A stretch of 64,000 bases of DNA, from contig CANUEZ040000024.1 in the NCBI GenBank assembly GCA_948099385.1, positions 20,844,001 to 20,908,000 on the forward strand. Reading direction: 5' to 3'. Positions 23,761-35,660 of this stretch are shown here, in pieces (position 1 is the first letter of the stretch; the number at the start of each line of letters is the position of its first letter). The position numbers and the translations under genes were made by a program. The notes under the pieces are model-generated. The model made no database searches, had not been told where the DNA came from, and saw nothing but the letters and a program-made list of their open reading frames with translations. Source of the DNA: Fasciola hepatica (Eukaryota; Platyhelminthes; Trematoda; Plagiorchiida; Fasciolidae).

Positions 23761-24984
23761 AGCTTTCTCATTGCGTGATTCAGAATGAACATCATATTCG
23801 GTGGTTGCTCATTGCAATGCCTATCACGGGCCTTGCTTTTCCCTGAAAATTACTTGGCGCTCTCCGGAAGAATAATATACCATACATTTCTTCGCTTCAA
23901 AAAACCAGACGACTCCCGGAAGGAGAAAAATCGACCTAAGATCCCGAAGAGCAACGGGATATGGAGGCTCCTCAAACATCCTGTATCGAAGTAAGGCCTT
24001 GAAACCTATATTTTGGTTGCCTCCTTGTCGCTCTGATGATGCTTGGGTAGATGGCACAGGAGTTTTCCGATTTTCCTTTACTTTCGAAAACACAGCTTCG
24101 TGGATGTGTATGATTTGAAAGGAAGGTGGGGGCCGTGAAGGACCGGTACCTGTTGGAAAGATGATAGAAGTAGGAGCTATGATGGCTTCAGTAAGCAGGA
24201 AACTGTGCTGACCTGAAAAGCCAGACAAAGGTCGCTTCATTGGAGCTTACTTTTCGGGGCGACATACGGATCAACTGCCGCCGTGCATTCAGCCTGATTC
24301 TAATGCATTTTGAGGACCATTCGTGTTTGGTGATTCAGGGCAAAACATGGTTGCGTTTTTTGTAATGGCAGGGCGGTAGATCCTTCCAGCCTCTTGCCCA
24401 GGAGATGTCCTTACATCTTTTCTCCACCTTCTCTGATCTCAAATTTCCAGGCCTCACACTTTCCTCGTGACCTCTTGGACTCTGTTATACCACAGTTTTT
24501 GCAATTTCAGCACCCCACCTGAATTTTCTAGCCAACTGCAGATATCCAGGACTTGACAGCTCTTTGTTTCACTTCCCTTTGTGACAGCTATCAGCTGAAG
24601 ACAGAGCTGACAATTCGTCGGCCCCTGGTTCGTTCATTTTGTGGGAACATTCCTCAGAGCCAGTGACCATCGCTCCAGTTTGGAGGCTTTTGGGCAATGA
24701 GGGTGGTTTTTCCCGCCTTGTGTTTCCACGTATACCGGTTTCTTCCCATGTGATCTTGCCGCACGTATCGCGGCAAATGAGCTATGCCCTCGTCCCTGGG
24801 CTACGGAGTTCTCAGTGTAGTCACACGAGAGTGAGAGAAACGTGATAATATGGAGGCCCGGCCTCCGTTCTCACGGATGGAGTATGCTTCGTGGTGTGTT
24901 TTCAAGCTCAGCTTATCCGGTAACTTCAGAGACCAAGAGTCGGTATACATTCCAAGATTAGTCCTCCGAACAAGATGCCCAAGT
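23761..24984. other. Unassigned DNA between gypsy fragments
   Basis: No convincing domain. If both gypsy fragments come from one copy, this is where the RT palm (YxDD) should lie. I could not find it. Confidence 0.35.
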
Positions 24985-25480
24985 GAGCAAGCAGCTTTTG
25001 AAATCAACGATTATCTGGGCCTTCACCACCGATGTTGGAGATTCATTCCATCGATCATCCAATCGTAGGGCGAGAAAATTCACTTCAACTATCCATTTGT
25101 AAAGACACCCAAGAAGTTTCAGTTTGTTCTCTGAGCCTCCCATCTGGGTTTCCTTGCGCCATCAGAGGTCCTCCAGGCCTGGGAGGCCTTCCATAACCCT
25201 AAATGCCTCCGTTGAATCCCTTATTCGTTTTTGGCCCACAGGGCAGAGCTGTAGTTGTCCAAGCCTCTCTTCATCTGCTCGGCTTCGGAGAACAGGAAAA
25301 ATTAGTACGAATCGCATTTGCACACTTTCGAGCAGTTCCCGGCCCCCAGGAAAATCGATATGCCTGGCTCATATGGAATCCTTCAGAAGGGACACTCAGT
25401 GTATGATGCAGAACTTTAGATGTGCTCGTCCTCGGGAAACATGAGTGTCCAACATTTCCTCTCCTTTCTGACTACTGGCG
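24985..25480 (+). pseudogene. Probable gypsy RT thumb / RNase H fragment
   Basis: The plus frame has DYLGLHHRCWRFIPSIIQS at about 25,009-25,065. The matching family block is FLGLxxYYRRFIPxFxxIA, which joins RT to RNase H. Downstream frames lose coherence. The identification rests on one motif plus the gypsy RT fragment 1.3 kb upstream on the same strand. Confidence 0.4.
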
Positions 25481-26879
25481 TTTACTTTGATGTTTGAAGT
25501 TCACGGTCGCTAATATCTCTATATCCTTTGGGAGCGCGAAAGCCAGTGTACCCGCGGTAGTAACCAAATAGTCTGGATCATTGGCTTTGTGAAGACACCT
25601 ACATGCAAGTGCGCCTAGCTTTCGATTCCTCCCGCTTTTTACAGAATTGTTGACCCCTCCCGTATGCAATCATTTCCAACAGTCACCGGGGATTTTTAAC
25701 CGGTAATATCTGTTATTTTGCCCTGACTTTTTATCATATCGGGTCCCACCTAGCACAGATAGCCAGCCCCAGTCTACCCTCCGTTTATTATTCCGCATCT
25801 GGCGACCCTCCTTCGAGCCATCATGTAGTCTGTCATGAAAGTCGAGCCCTTGCCGAGGTATATTCCACATTCAGTGGACACCAAAGACGCCTTTGCAGGC
25901 TCCAGCGAATACCACCGCGATGGTTGCAGTGCCTGTGGCGCTAACAGAATCTCCCACATCAGCCGTAAAATCACTGAATGTGCTAATGGAACAGACAAAC
26001 TCATGGAGGCCCCATATCTCTATTTCTAGTGGACTTCGATTAGGAGACGACTGTCGCCAGTGAAGCGGTGCCTGAAACACCTTCTGACGGAACACCAGGT
26101 GGAACTCTTGCTAAGCTCGCTAGAAGAAGAAGCGCACTACCGCGTCGTGGATGCGGGGATGTGGGCGAGGTAATTTCGGGGGCGATATATGACAAACCTT
26201 GCGGGACATCGGATACCTCCGGGCTCACCATCACCGAAAACGAGAGTTCCATGAAAAGGGCCAACAACCAAGATAAGTGATATTGGAAGCAGCAACATCA
26301 CTGCTCGGATTGGCCGAAAAGATATTCCCACACCTGCTGCTTATTCAGCTAAGTAGTGCCATCTACCAACACCTGCAGGGGCACACAACCTTGCTAGGAT
26401 TTGGGAAAGATCATTACTGTGAACCCCAGCGACAGGGGAGAACACTCTGAAGCTTGCTACTAAATCGGAGGTGCTATACGCAAGTAGTAAGCCGAAAGGC
26501 TTCTAATTGGCCCAATCTCTGACCCCAGTCTACCATCAAAGACCTACCTGAAACTTCGGTCTTTGAAAAGCTGCTCCGAATTGGAGTGATCCTCCGAGAA
26601 GGATTGGTGGTGGATACAAGCCTCGAGGATTTCCTTTCTCGCACCGTCGAGGGACTAACAAGGATGGTTTTCGGTTTGCGAAACGACCCCACTGAAAGAC
26701 GGTATTCCCTTTTTTGATTGTCACGGCGATAGGTAAGCAGTATCCTGCAGTACTCGTGATATCGGACGAATAACTCGTACACGGTTAGGGTCATACCGGT
26801 GCCACAAAGGGCTCGATCAATGAAAACTGCCAAGGTACTCCGCGAAAAAAGGGGGAAAAGTCAAGATTTCAAAGAGGAG
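25481..26879. other. Unassigned DNA within the gypsy-fragment cluster
   Basis: Several 60-119 codon frames occur on both strands, none with a recognisable domain. The region may include a decayed gag of the element whose protease tail follows. Confidence 0.35.
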
Positions 26880-27065
26880 CTATCTAGCATGAATGGGGAG
26901 CCCCTAACGGAGCTAAGTACGGTGTCCGTCAGTGTACAGGTTAGGGGCTTGAGAAAGTTCCAAACTGTTTGGTGGTCCGAGGACTGGCTTTCAATATTGC
27001 TGTGGGCACGGATATCCTGGGAACATTTGCGTTTGATCTACGGACACAGTGACCTTCCGTACACG
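26880..27065 (+). pseudogene. Ty3/gypsy-type aspartic protease C-terminal fragment
   Basis: Plus frames read GEPLTELSTVSVSVQVRG then, after a one-base shift, VVRGLAFNIAVGTDILGTF and AFDLRTQ. The retropepsin family ends in a block like ILGTDFLxxxGxxVDLRxxxL after several beta strands, and this matches well. The N-terminal DTGA active site is not found. It lies downstream of the RT fragments, the reverse of gypsy gene order, so it belongs to a second copy or a rearranged one. Confidence 0.5.
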
Positions 27066-27584
27066 ACGAGCCCTTCTGTTCTCTTCACGGGGGCCCATGA
27101 CTGAAAAAATCCACTGGTGTCACTTGCCTCAACAGAGAAATGGACAATGAAGCTGTCGCTGTCTTGATAAAACCCTCGGAGGCCCTCAACCAGCTGTGCT
27201 ACAACAGCGACGTAAAGCTGCTTGGAAAAAAGGGGTTTCTTGTAGTCCGTGCCATCGAAGGTGCATTTGCTACGGACATCTAGCCGAAGGCAACTTCCCA
27301 AAGCCGAGACTCGGTTTGACTTGGATTTGCCTTAGCTGTGTGGAGTTTTCGCTAGCGGTTTTTAAGTGGAGCCATGAGTACATACCGAACAAGCTTTGGT
27401 CTGACGGCTCCTCTCGTTTGCGGATAAGGTTTACTAGCCAACGACAGCGCAACGAGCAAAAAGAGCTGCTAATCCTTAGTGTAAGCGAACAGCCTAAGAG
27501 CGTCGCTGCGCCTGAGACTTATGTGCTGGCCGAATTCCCGGTCGATGACAAGGAGCTATCAGAATCTTTCCAATCAATCATAGG
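27066..27584. other. Unassigned DNA left of the solo LTR
   Basis: The open frame at 27,196-27,831 runs into the LTR and has no recognised domain. It may be decayed retroelement sequence. Confidence 0.35.
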
Positions 27585-27969
27585 TGTAACGACCGGTCAA
27601 GGAAAATCCTCCCCCCCCCCCGAAAAAGGCACTGCAGTTCCATCTTTCCTTAACATCACTCACTTATTTACACCAATAACTTGTGTCTACGTACAGTATA
27701 TTTTACGAACCGACGTTTGTTTGTTCGCGTCTAGCGCGCTGCTCTGTCATATCCTTGTTCTGGACCTGCGTGACGCACGTGCTCCTTTCTCGCACGCCGC
27801 AATTTGGTTCTTGGTTTTTGCGTCCTGGTGATAGCATAATTGAGTTTTGTATCTGTTTCGTGTCATTGCTCATTTGATAATCTAGTGTCGTAGAATTTCA
27901 CGGATGATCGCCCTCTGATTTCGGGATCCGTTGTGAATTTGGCTGCTTATTGCTGAAAGGTGTCTTACA
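27585..27969 (+). repeat. Solo BEL LTR
   Basis: It starts TGTAACGACCGGTCA and ends CTTACA. Along its length it matches the LTRs of elements A and C. Shared landmarks are AACATCACTCAC, the block TGTTCGCG.CTAG.GCGCT, CCTTGTTCTGGACCTGCG, TTTCGGGATCCGTTG and GAATTTGGCT. No primer-site region or gag follows, and no pol precedes it, so it is most simply an LTR left by LTR-LTR recombination. A poly-C run (27,610-27,620) distinguishes it. The five bases on each side (ATAGG, CTGGG) are not an obvious target duplication. Confidence 0.8.
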
Positions 27970-29062
27970 CTGGGTCAGCAAGAGTTAGTGAAAAAGATCA
28001 GCCTCTTAGGGACTCCACGAGGGAGTAGCTTCGGTACTTGTGGCCCTGGAGGAACCGTCAAATTGCGTGATGAATCTGGGACAGATAGAAGGAACTGCGG
28101 ACGCGAAGTAAAAACACTAGAAGCGGCAACATCAATAGACTTCGCTAGCCTTTCTCGTGATATTCCAGGTTCGACTAGAAGGGTCTGGCTCTTAGAAAAC
28201 AAAGAAACTCCAGTTTTTCTCGACTCATAGTCGCTCGCTGAACCAGTCTGAGGCAGCCTCAGGGAGATATAGAAAAGCAGTAGCTAGGAGAATGTCAGAG
28301 CCCACCATGGAAGAAAGTAGACCAAGGGAGTGTGCGATGGAGCCGTACTCAAGGAACCCCCCTCGGATGACTGGTACTCTGAACCAAGTTGCCATTAACC
28401 GGGTCCTACCGTAGGTAGACGGACTGGGCCGGGAAACAGAGAAAAGAAATTTCCCAGGGCACTAGTTGCACATTTTGTTGCTCGAAGGCTTAGAGGTCTT
28501 TTTCTAGCGGCAGATGATCGTATCGGAGCTGCCACAAACGGCTAAGTCACCTTTGAACTGGATGCTTCAGGAGAGACCACGTCCAGGACCGCCCCCACCG
28601 TTTAGAATCTTCACTGATGACTAACTTTCAACAGATCGGGACTAGAGTCACTGATAGTGAGAGTGCCTTGCTTGGTCTTTGCCTCCCAAGTCAAGAGGGT
28701 GACCAGGGGAGGAACTCCTCAAGAGGGAAGTCACCATGAAAAGCAGGGAATCATTAGAGTTGGGGTAAGTACGAATAAAAGCACTCCGGTTGAGGCAGCT
28801 ACTGATCGGCCGCCACTAAACTCGATGGGGATCCCCCCAAGAAGTTCTCCACGCACGAAATCTGAAGCCTAGCCCGGAACTAAGGTTCGAAAAGGCTAGA
28901 TCTTCTGGTCAAAGGAGAGGTCGCCAGGGGTCATTCAAGCGCCTGTTCTCTCCACCAAAACGGACAGAGTAGGAACCAATCGGTCAAAACTGAGGGCCCG
29001 TGTTAGTGAAGCCAATGCGTTTGCATCGCGGAGACTTGGTACTTTGAGGATACCCGGAGCTC
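27970..29062. other. Unassigned, probably 5' part of the plus-strand CR1-like LINE
   Basis: Plus frames at 27,988-28,230 and 28,657-28,872 have no named domain. Position just upstream of the endonuclease fragment suggests decayed CR1-like sequence. Confidence 0.35.
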
Positions 29063-29500
29063 TTGCCCACCAAACGGCGCTCTGAGCAGGATGGGCAGGC
29101 AGGAAGCACGGAATGGGTGCTAGCTACTGAGCTCAGCAGAGCAGTACGCTCAGAGTTAGCGGACTCGACCCGACCCACGTTACTCGCAAGCTACAGCAAT
29201 CCAAGATTTATAAGCCACGTAGACCTAGCAATGTCCTGCTTGTACCCAGTCCCCTTCTTCGGTGGCGAGGAGGATGCGGGGCTCCTTTGCTGTGTAGATG
29301 ACCAGTCGAAGCTGGAACCCAGGGTCCCATCATTGAAAGATTTTAACGCTGGTGAACTGAACAGGATCAACAGACCAGCATGTGAGGAGATGCTTAGATA
29401 ATTACTGATAGACTTACTGCACAAGAAGGGTCTGAAGCAACATTTTGGGGAAGAATTAAGATGGAGACAGGGACGAAGGGCCCCCACTCTAAGTCAATTC
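29063..29500 (+). pseudogene. CR1-like LINE endonuclease C-terminal part
   Basis: The plus frame at 29,063-29,401 contains LLCCVDDQSKLEPRVPSLKD followed by FNAGELN. This is the GDFNA block of the endonuclease with GD changed to KD. After a stop, LLIDLLHKKGLKQHFGEELR and WRQGRRAPTLSQ continue in the same frame. They match the family order LLDxxxxxGLxQHVxExTRxRxGxxxSxLDLV. Loss of the catalytic Asp context and the stop show it is dead. The RT remnant follows on the same strand. Confidence 0.6.
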
Positions 29501-30239
29501 TCGCAAATCGAGCAACGCGTAGCCAATTCAAACGAACCCCAAAACCAGAACAAGATTGATTCGTAGTTCCCCAGGTACCAAATTGAAATTCACAAAAAGT
29601 ACAAATGAAAACAAACATCAAGTATGCATCCGAATAGACTCCACAGTAAAATCCAAGCACGACAGTCAGAATTGGTTCAAAGCCAAATTCAAATGTCTCA
29701 CACGGATAAACAAACATGCAAAATACGGTGAATGGAAGTGATCTTCAAAGCCATGTCAACTATAATCGAATTCATAAGGCACGTAGAACATTCGGAAGGA
29801 TTTTCAGCATTTGTTCTTTACATCCACCCTAGGTCCGGCTATCACCACATACCCAAGCGGTGTTGCGAGTCCAAAGTTGGGGGTAGGCCAGGAAAAGGCG
29901 GCCACGGAGTGCTAAGATTAGTGGTCACCACGCGAAAGTCCTGTGCTCTGGGCTAGTTCCGTGGTTGCTTTCACCAAGTTGACTTTGGGTCCCTCTGAGA
30001 GATCAAGACAGAGGTGGCCTGGTGGGTTGATCTGGAGGAAAGTTACTTGGAAAGACAGCGGTCTCGCATCCGAGACGGTAAACAGTGTTTGACGGACCAA
30101 GTATCCCCACCCTTAGTGGGGCAATGGTGGGGAGCCCTGCCAAGTTGGACCAGTTGAGTCCGCATGGCAGTCCAGGCTAAAAAAAGTAATGATCAAAATA
30201 TAGGGATAGCGTCTCTCGATACTTCTTACAGTACAAGGC
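29501..30239 (+). other. Decayed linker of the CR1-like LINE
   Basis: No confident domain. It lies between endonuclease and RT blocks of the same strand. The frame 29,732-29,956 has no known domain. Confidence 0.4.
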
Positions 30240-31250
30240 TATGAGGACCAGGTTTTCGGCTATGTTATTACCAGTTCGGAAAAGTTACGTGGAAAAACTG
30301 GCGAAGAGGGCTAAAGTCAACCCCAAGCAGTAATTCAATTAAGTACAGTCGAAACCGGCCCTAAGGATTTCCGTAGACAAAGTGAAAGAGGACCATAGAG
30401 GACATGCCGTAATTCGCTCTGGTAGAGCGAATGCTCTCAAGTTTTTCTTCCAGTAGGTTTATAGAGTAGACAGTTGTATACTGGGCCTCTCCTAGGACGA
30501 TTTGACCCTCGTGCCTGCCACGGAGGAAACCGTGGCGAACACCTCAAATGTAACGGCTATCCCGGGGAGGATGAAGACACACAAAAGGGTAGGACCCGAT
30601 GATAACCACCCGGCCTTCCCGAAGCCGCTTCCTAACCTAGTCATGGACATCCTGACTGGGCCACTTAAAGGAGCCGATTGAAGGTGTCATCTCAAAGAGT
30701 TGGATGAGGTCAACGGTCGGCCCAGTCCAAAGGGCCGGAGACAGAGAGAGCTGCTCGAACTACCGTCCATAGTCTCTCAGATCAGTGGTCTTTAAAGCGA
30801 TGAAAAAGTTTGGGGGACAGGATAACGATACACATAACGGCAAATCATCTAGTGGTACCTAGTCAACATGGTTTCTTAGGAATTTCGCTCATGCCGGACA
30901 AACCCGCTCAGACTTCCCAAAGGAGTAGCCGAGAGAATAGACAGGGAAGGGAAAGATGAAATATGTTGCCTTGACCACAATGAGACCCTCAGCTTGGTAA
31001 ATCACCGCTGCCTACCTACCAAACTCCAAGCTTGACCCCCAAAATTACGACTTTAATCAGGGACTCTAAAGCAGGCGGAAGCCGTTGGGCTGGAGTAGAT
31101 GAGAGCGCCTCGCGAGTTGGCTCTTCGAGCAGCGGCTCGCCCCAGAATTCAGTACTTGGGCTTCTGCACTTTCTGGCGTTCATAAACGACCTCGCCCTGG
31201 GTTAGAGAACTCCGTTCACGTATGCGCGAAAGACGCAAAAGTAGCCTCGC
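30240..31250 (+). pseudogene. CR1-like LINE reverse transcriptase, cut by BEL element D
   Basis: Plus-strand blocks in order: a pre-RT SYVEKLAKRAKVNPKQ segment (about 30,280-30,330), VGPDDNHPAFPKPLPNLVMD (about 30,592-30,650, family GPDGIHPxxLKxLA) and NHRCLPTKLQA (about 31,000-31,035). Then come SSGSPQNSVLGLLHFLAFIN and DLALG (about 31,125-31,200, family SGVPQGSVLGPLLFLxFIND). The frame reaches the region where YADD should lie and is interrupted at 31,251 by the LTR of element D. Stops are frequent. Confidence 0.65.
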
Positions 31251-31623
31251 TGTGACGAGCTTTTGAGCCGTACTCAGCCGAATTCGAAAGAATCTCAAAA
31301 TTAAAACGCTATTGATCCGTAGATTCCAAGATACTAGACTATTAAACGGGCAATTTCATAAAACTTATACAAACCTCACTTGTGAGATCAAACAAGCTCG
31401 GAAAAAGGAGAACCAAGCCTACGGCATGCGAGAGACAAGCACAAGCATTACGCAGGTCTAAGATGGGATATGGCAGGGTGGCCCGTTAGAAGCGAACAAA
31501 CAAAGGTTGCTCCATAGGAACATAAAGTGTACGGAACACACGAGTAGAGTACGTTGGGGAGTAATACTAAGAAAACAATAAACTATGGTGTCTTTGAGGG
31601 ATTTTCTATGACCGATCGTCACA
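31251..31623 (-). repeat. 3' LTR of element D
   Basis: On the minus strand it starts TGTGACGATCGGTC and ends CGTCACA. Internal landmarks match the A/B LTRs in reverse: TACAAACCTCA, GAGATCA.A, ACGCAGGTC and GCGAACAAAC. It is about 373 bases, like the other family LTRs. Confidence 0.75.
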
Positions 31624-32310
31624 CCGCCCACCGAAACTCTCCCGATCTTAGCAGAGTCGAAGGTTTGGCATAAAGGCTTTGATTCTCCCTACCTACCTGG
31701 ATCCCGCTGTCAGAAAGTCTAACTAATAACGCTGACCTCTCCACTCCACTCACATACTGACGATTGCATGTGATCCAGTGGCCAAAGCGACGGGGTGCTC
31801 CTTTGCATCGTCCATGAGAACTGCTGCTCGGCTGCAGATGTGAGGAAAGACGTGTACTTTCCGAATCCGTTTTCTGTCTTCGAGGTAGCAGTCGCAAATG
31901 AATACCAGTGTGTGTGTGCGAAGAAACCGCAGTAGTATTCACATGCATAATTGTCTTCGTCGAGGTCAATAACGAAATGGGACATGGTGAAGCAAAGTCC
32001 TGGCCTGATGAGGGTATGGGGTGAGGCCTTGTTTCTCGTGCTTGTATATGTGTATGAGGGAGTATACGTGTAGATCGGAAACAACAATCGCGTTTTGCAG
32101 AAATTTTCTGAGGGTGGCACACAATTGCCGGGCATTCGGGGGAATAAATGATCTCCCGGGGTTCCGTGTTAAACGTTCTACTCACTCATAGTGTATTCGC
32201 TAACCGGTGTGGACATCTGAGCACATGGGCGCGGAATCGTTATTATACAAACGGATGCTACTCTACAGTTACGTATGTTTGTTAGTTGGATCGAAACTTG
32301 CATCAGAATG
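31624..32310 (-). other. 3' untranslated region of element D
   Basis: It lies between the pol stop (complement of 32,311-32,313) and the 3' LTR. The 90 bases next to the LTR match the same place in A and B (TCTTAGCAGAGTC.AAGG, CCTACCTACCT). The minus-strand frames of 188 and 138 codons here have no known domain and are probably chance. Confidence 0.65.
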
Positions 32311-35300
32311 TTATAGGGCGACTGATTCGGTTTCGTCGTTTGGTCCTTCTTCATCCTCCAGGGGACTGATACTGCGCACTTCTCTAGTCAGCATTCCCCT
32401 GGCGGTCCTCACCTTCGCCGATCTTATCAGCTCGTAGGAGCTGCTGATAACCTTCGTGACATAACCCAAGGGACACACACTAAAATGAGCTCGCTAGTCG
32501 GAGACCATCACTACGTTGCCAATGTTGAACGGCCTTTCCTGGTGGAACCACTTCTATCGAGTTTGCACGACTAGTAGATACTCTCGCGGCCATCTCTTCC
32601 AAGACCCTGGCCAGCTAATTTGCCCGCTCTCATTTGTATGGGTAGCTACCACGGAAGACTCCCAGCCCTTGGAATCCAACGTTTGACTTTAACATCAACA
32701 GGTCGTTTGGGGTGACCGCCAGATGAGTGGGGTCGCTGAAATATACTGGGATCAAAGGGCGGTTGTCCAAGATTCTTCCGACCTCGGTCATCAAGACGCC
32801 CAGCTTTTCATTATGGGGCGGATGCTGTTCGATTATCTACAGCAATATTCTTCCGGTGAACCTGATCAGGCTTTCCCACAAGCCAAAGCGGTAAATTGCC
32901 TGCGGGGGCTGAAAAGCCATGGCATACCATATGCTACGGTATAATTCTATAACTCGTCTCAGTTTACGTTTTGGTGCCAAAGCTGCAATTCTCGTAGAGC
33001 TCACTCAAAGCTCGGGCCTTTGTAGGAATAGGTACCTGATGGTACGCCTCTTCTGTTAATGAAGCACCGTAGGGCCCAGAGGAAAGCTTTAGTCTTCATC
33101 GCATGCGCAACTTCCAAGTGTGCAGCCCAGAACTCCGTGCACGTCATGATGCACCCGCGTCTCTTTTCTAGTTATTTTCCGCACCTGGCCCCCAGAGGCC
33201 AGAGACTGTCAAGGCCGGTGTCACCACCCCAGGGTTGCTCTGCCCTCCAGCAGCCAAGTCATAAGTTGCTTTTCAGCGACGGCGGTGTCTCCTGCTTTGA
33301 ACACACTGTCGGATTACGCTTTCCATAGCTGCCATTCCTCTCATTATCCAAAACCGCTTCCGACCGACACTCGTCACGCGGCTTTCCCTTGCGTGTCCCT
33401 CTACGGCGAGTATGTGTTGGATCATAATGCCACAGGTTGCCGGGCCGGTAATAATATGAGACGCTCCGGGTCGCAATTCAGGTGAGAGTTTGTAGGCCTA
33501 CCTTCTACTCCCAGCAGTCCGTCCCTCCGAGACTATCGAACTCATGGGATAGGGCCTCATGTTGCATCATCTTAAATACGTCGTGTTCTACGAATCGTGG
33601 AATCTACTGGACCCACCCTTACGTGACTAAAAGGACGAACCCCTTTCATGGCCAACTAATGTCTCTTAAATCTAGTCAATCAAACCAGTGATCGAAACGC
33701 CTTTATCCGATAGGAAAAACTGGCTAACTGTGGCAAGAAAGACTTCGGTTAGGCGGCTGCCACAGCCATCACCGCACCTCTGATCTCTACTTTTAATTCT
33801 AGAGGTGGCTTCAGTTCGTAAACGGGCCTGTCCTGCTGAGGCATGTGAGGGAATTTCAACCCTCCCGTCCACGTGTCCAGTTGCCGAAAGTTGGTCGCAC
33901 CTGGCCGGGTTGTCGGCGGACTTGACTTGCCTCCACTGGTTCATAGCAGTTTCATCGCGTATGCTAGCCAGCTGGTTAGCAATGAAACCTAGCTGACCAA
34001 CCACAGAAGTTGAAACACCTATTTATTGTTTGTACCACCCTTACCGCTAAAGCTGCTGGACTGAGTTCGAGAGGCGAGATCGAAACCGATTTCATTGGGG
34101 CAACTCGATCTTTGGCGACCAGGTTCCTTGTGGTGTTTCGTCGAACTCTCAGGTGTCATCTTCTATAAACCACCGCCCCGTACCCAACTTTTGAAGCGCA
34201 ACAAAAGGCGTGCAACTCTTCTTTCTGTGTTGTATGATCGGAGGGCAAGCCCCTAGTTATCCGTATTTCTCCCAGTTTCTTTAAAGCTATCACGATTTCT
34301 TCCCATTCGAGCCGACATTCCTCATCAAGTGGCGGGCCTCAATCGACTTTCTTTCATCAGAGCCGCTGGAGAGGGGTCTTGCCGGCTGGCAACCAGGGAG
34401 AAACAAAACCGAGTGGATCAAACAGGCTAGAGGCGGCTGACAGTATACCACGATGGGTAGCTGGGTGGTTAGAGACGTTTATCCCTAAAACAAAAGTCGT
34501 CCGTTTCAGCGTTTCACTGTATTTCTGGAATGCCTTCAGATTGGAGTAGAGATCCGTCCAGACATCGAACTCATTCTGCCCTCTCATGGTGTGGAATGGC
34601 TTCTAGCACCGTCGATCAGTTCCATATCTATTTTGTGAGATGGAAAACGCCTTTCTTCTGCAGTTTTGTTAGACATATAAATTGTGTTGCGGCCGAGTCG
34701 ACGTCATTGAAAGACCCAAGGTAGTCGTCGAAGTAGGAGCTTCAGCTGATGCTGTCCATTACCGACCGGTAGGCCAGGGCTCCATGCTTGTTCGCGGTTT
34801 CTCGGAGGGCGTAGTTCGTACAAAACTGTGGCGTAATCAACCCGAAGAAATGGACTGTCATTCTATAACTCATCTTCGATCTGTTCAGGTCGTTCTCATC
34901 TCACCACAAGAGTAGCTATGCATCTCGTTCCTCTAACGATAGTTTCGCCTGCAGAAACGTTTCTCTGATGTCGGCCGACGAGGCCGCCCTGCATACCCTG
35001 AAAAGGCCCAACGCTTCAATCAACAGAATCATCCGATCGGGCCCCTGTGGCGGACGATCATTCAGCCACTCACCTTGGAACTTGAATGCACCATCGAGGA
35101 CCGCCCTTGGGCTTTCGGGTTTCTCGGGATGAAAATCCGGGCGATGAGGCAGGTACCATACCTCTTCTGGGCCGTCGGTGGTTGTAGGCACATTTTCCAT
35201 GTAGCTAAGTGATTCATTTCGCATCATCACCTATGCGCACAGCTTCCAGTGCCCCTGATCCCAGCCAGAACGTTCTTCCAAGCGCAGTGGTGTTTGAAGA

Positions 35301-35660
35301 ATGTAAGTTCTGCTGTCAACCAAAGGATCGGCTGGAGTACGCCAAGTGAAGCGGGCCTAGAACTGGCTTTTGGGGCCTTTGGTTTCTTGCCGTACAGTCT
35401 GCCGTGCAGGATGGCCCTCTCGAGATATCGATGGTCGGTTGTCTCCGAGGCCAAGAAGAGCTTCCTCCCACAGGCACTGCAATAGGTTCTCTTTGTGGTC
35501 AGTTTCCGATGACAATCTACAGATCCACTTTCCCCTGCTGGACAGCACAATATCTATCATATGCAGCGCGCATGGCATGGGGTGCCCGGCTGTCGCCTAC
35601 TCTCTGGTCCAGCACCCGGTGTGCCTCTTGCACGTCGCAGCCAATGAGAAGTTCCGCTTC
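32311..35660 (-). pseudogene. pol: BEL/Pao pol of element D (RT, RNase H, integrase)
   Basis: The order on the minus strand is the same as in element C. Junction WEDDEAELLIGCDV is near 35,660-35,620. RT motif A is SSADIRETFLQAKLS near 34,970-34,930. A YFDD-type box (usual YVDD) is near 34,720. HRGILSAASSLFDPLGFVSP lies near 34,460-34,400. The RNase H end and connector are at 33,672-34,004, and the integrase zinc-binding block IQHILAVEGHARESRVTS near 33,420-33,370. A C-terminal block NRPLIPVYFSDPTHLAVTPN is near 32,765-32,705, and the end ETESVAL stops at 32,311. Many frameshifts and stops; no product can be made. It keeps Glu at the gag-protease/RT junction where element C has a stop. Confidence 0.75.

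Noticed and set aside
31619..32185. A 188-codon minus-strand open frame in the D untranslated region, considered as an env gene
   Set aside because: No signal peptide, no membrane segment and no match in position to open frames in A, B or C; two overlapping frames are equally open.
33059..33328. CRISPR or bacterial features
   Set aside because: No regularly spaced direct repeats anywhere. All mobile elements are eukaryotic retrotransposons, so a bacterial origin is excluded.
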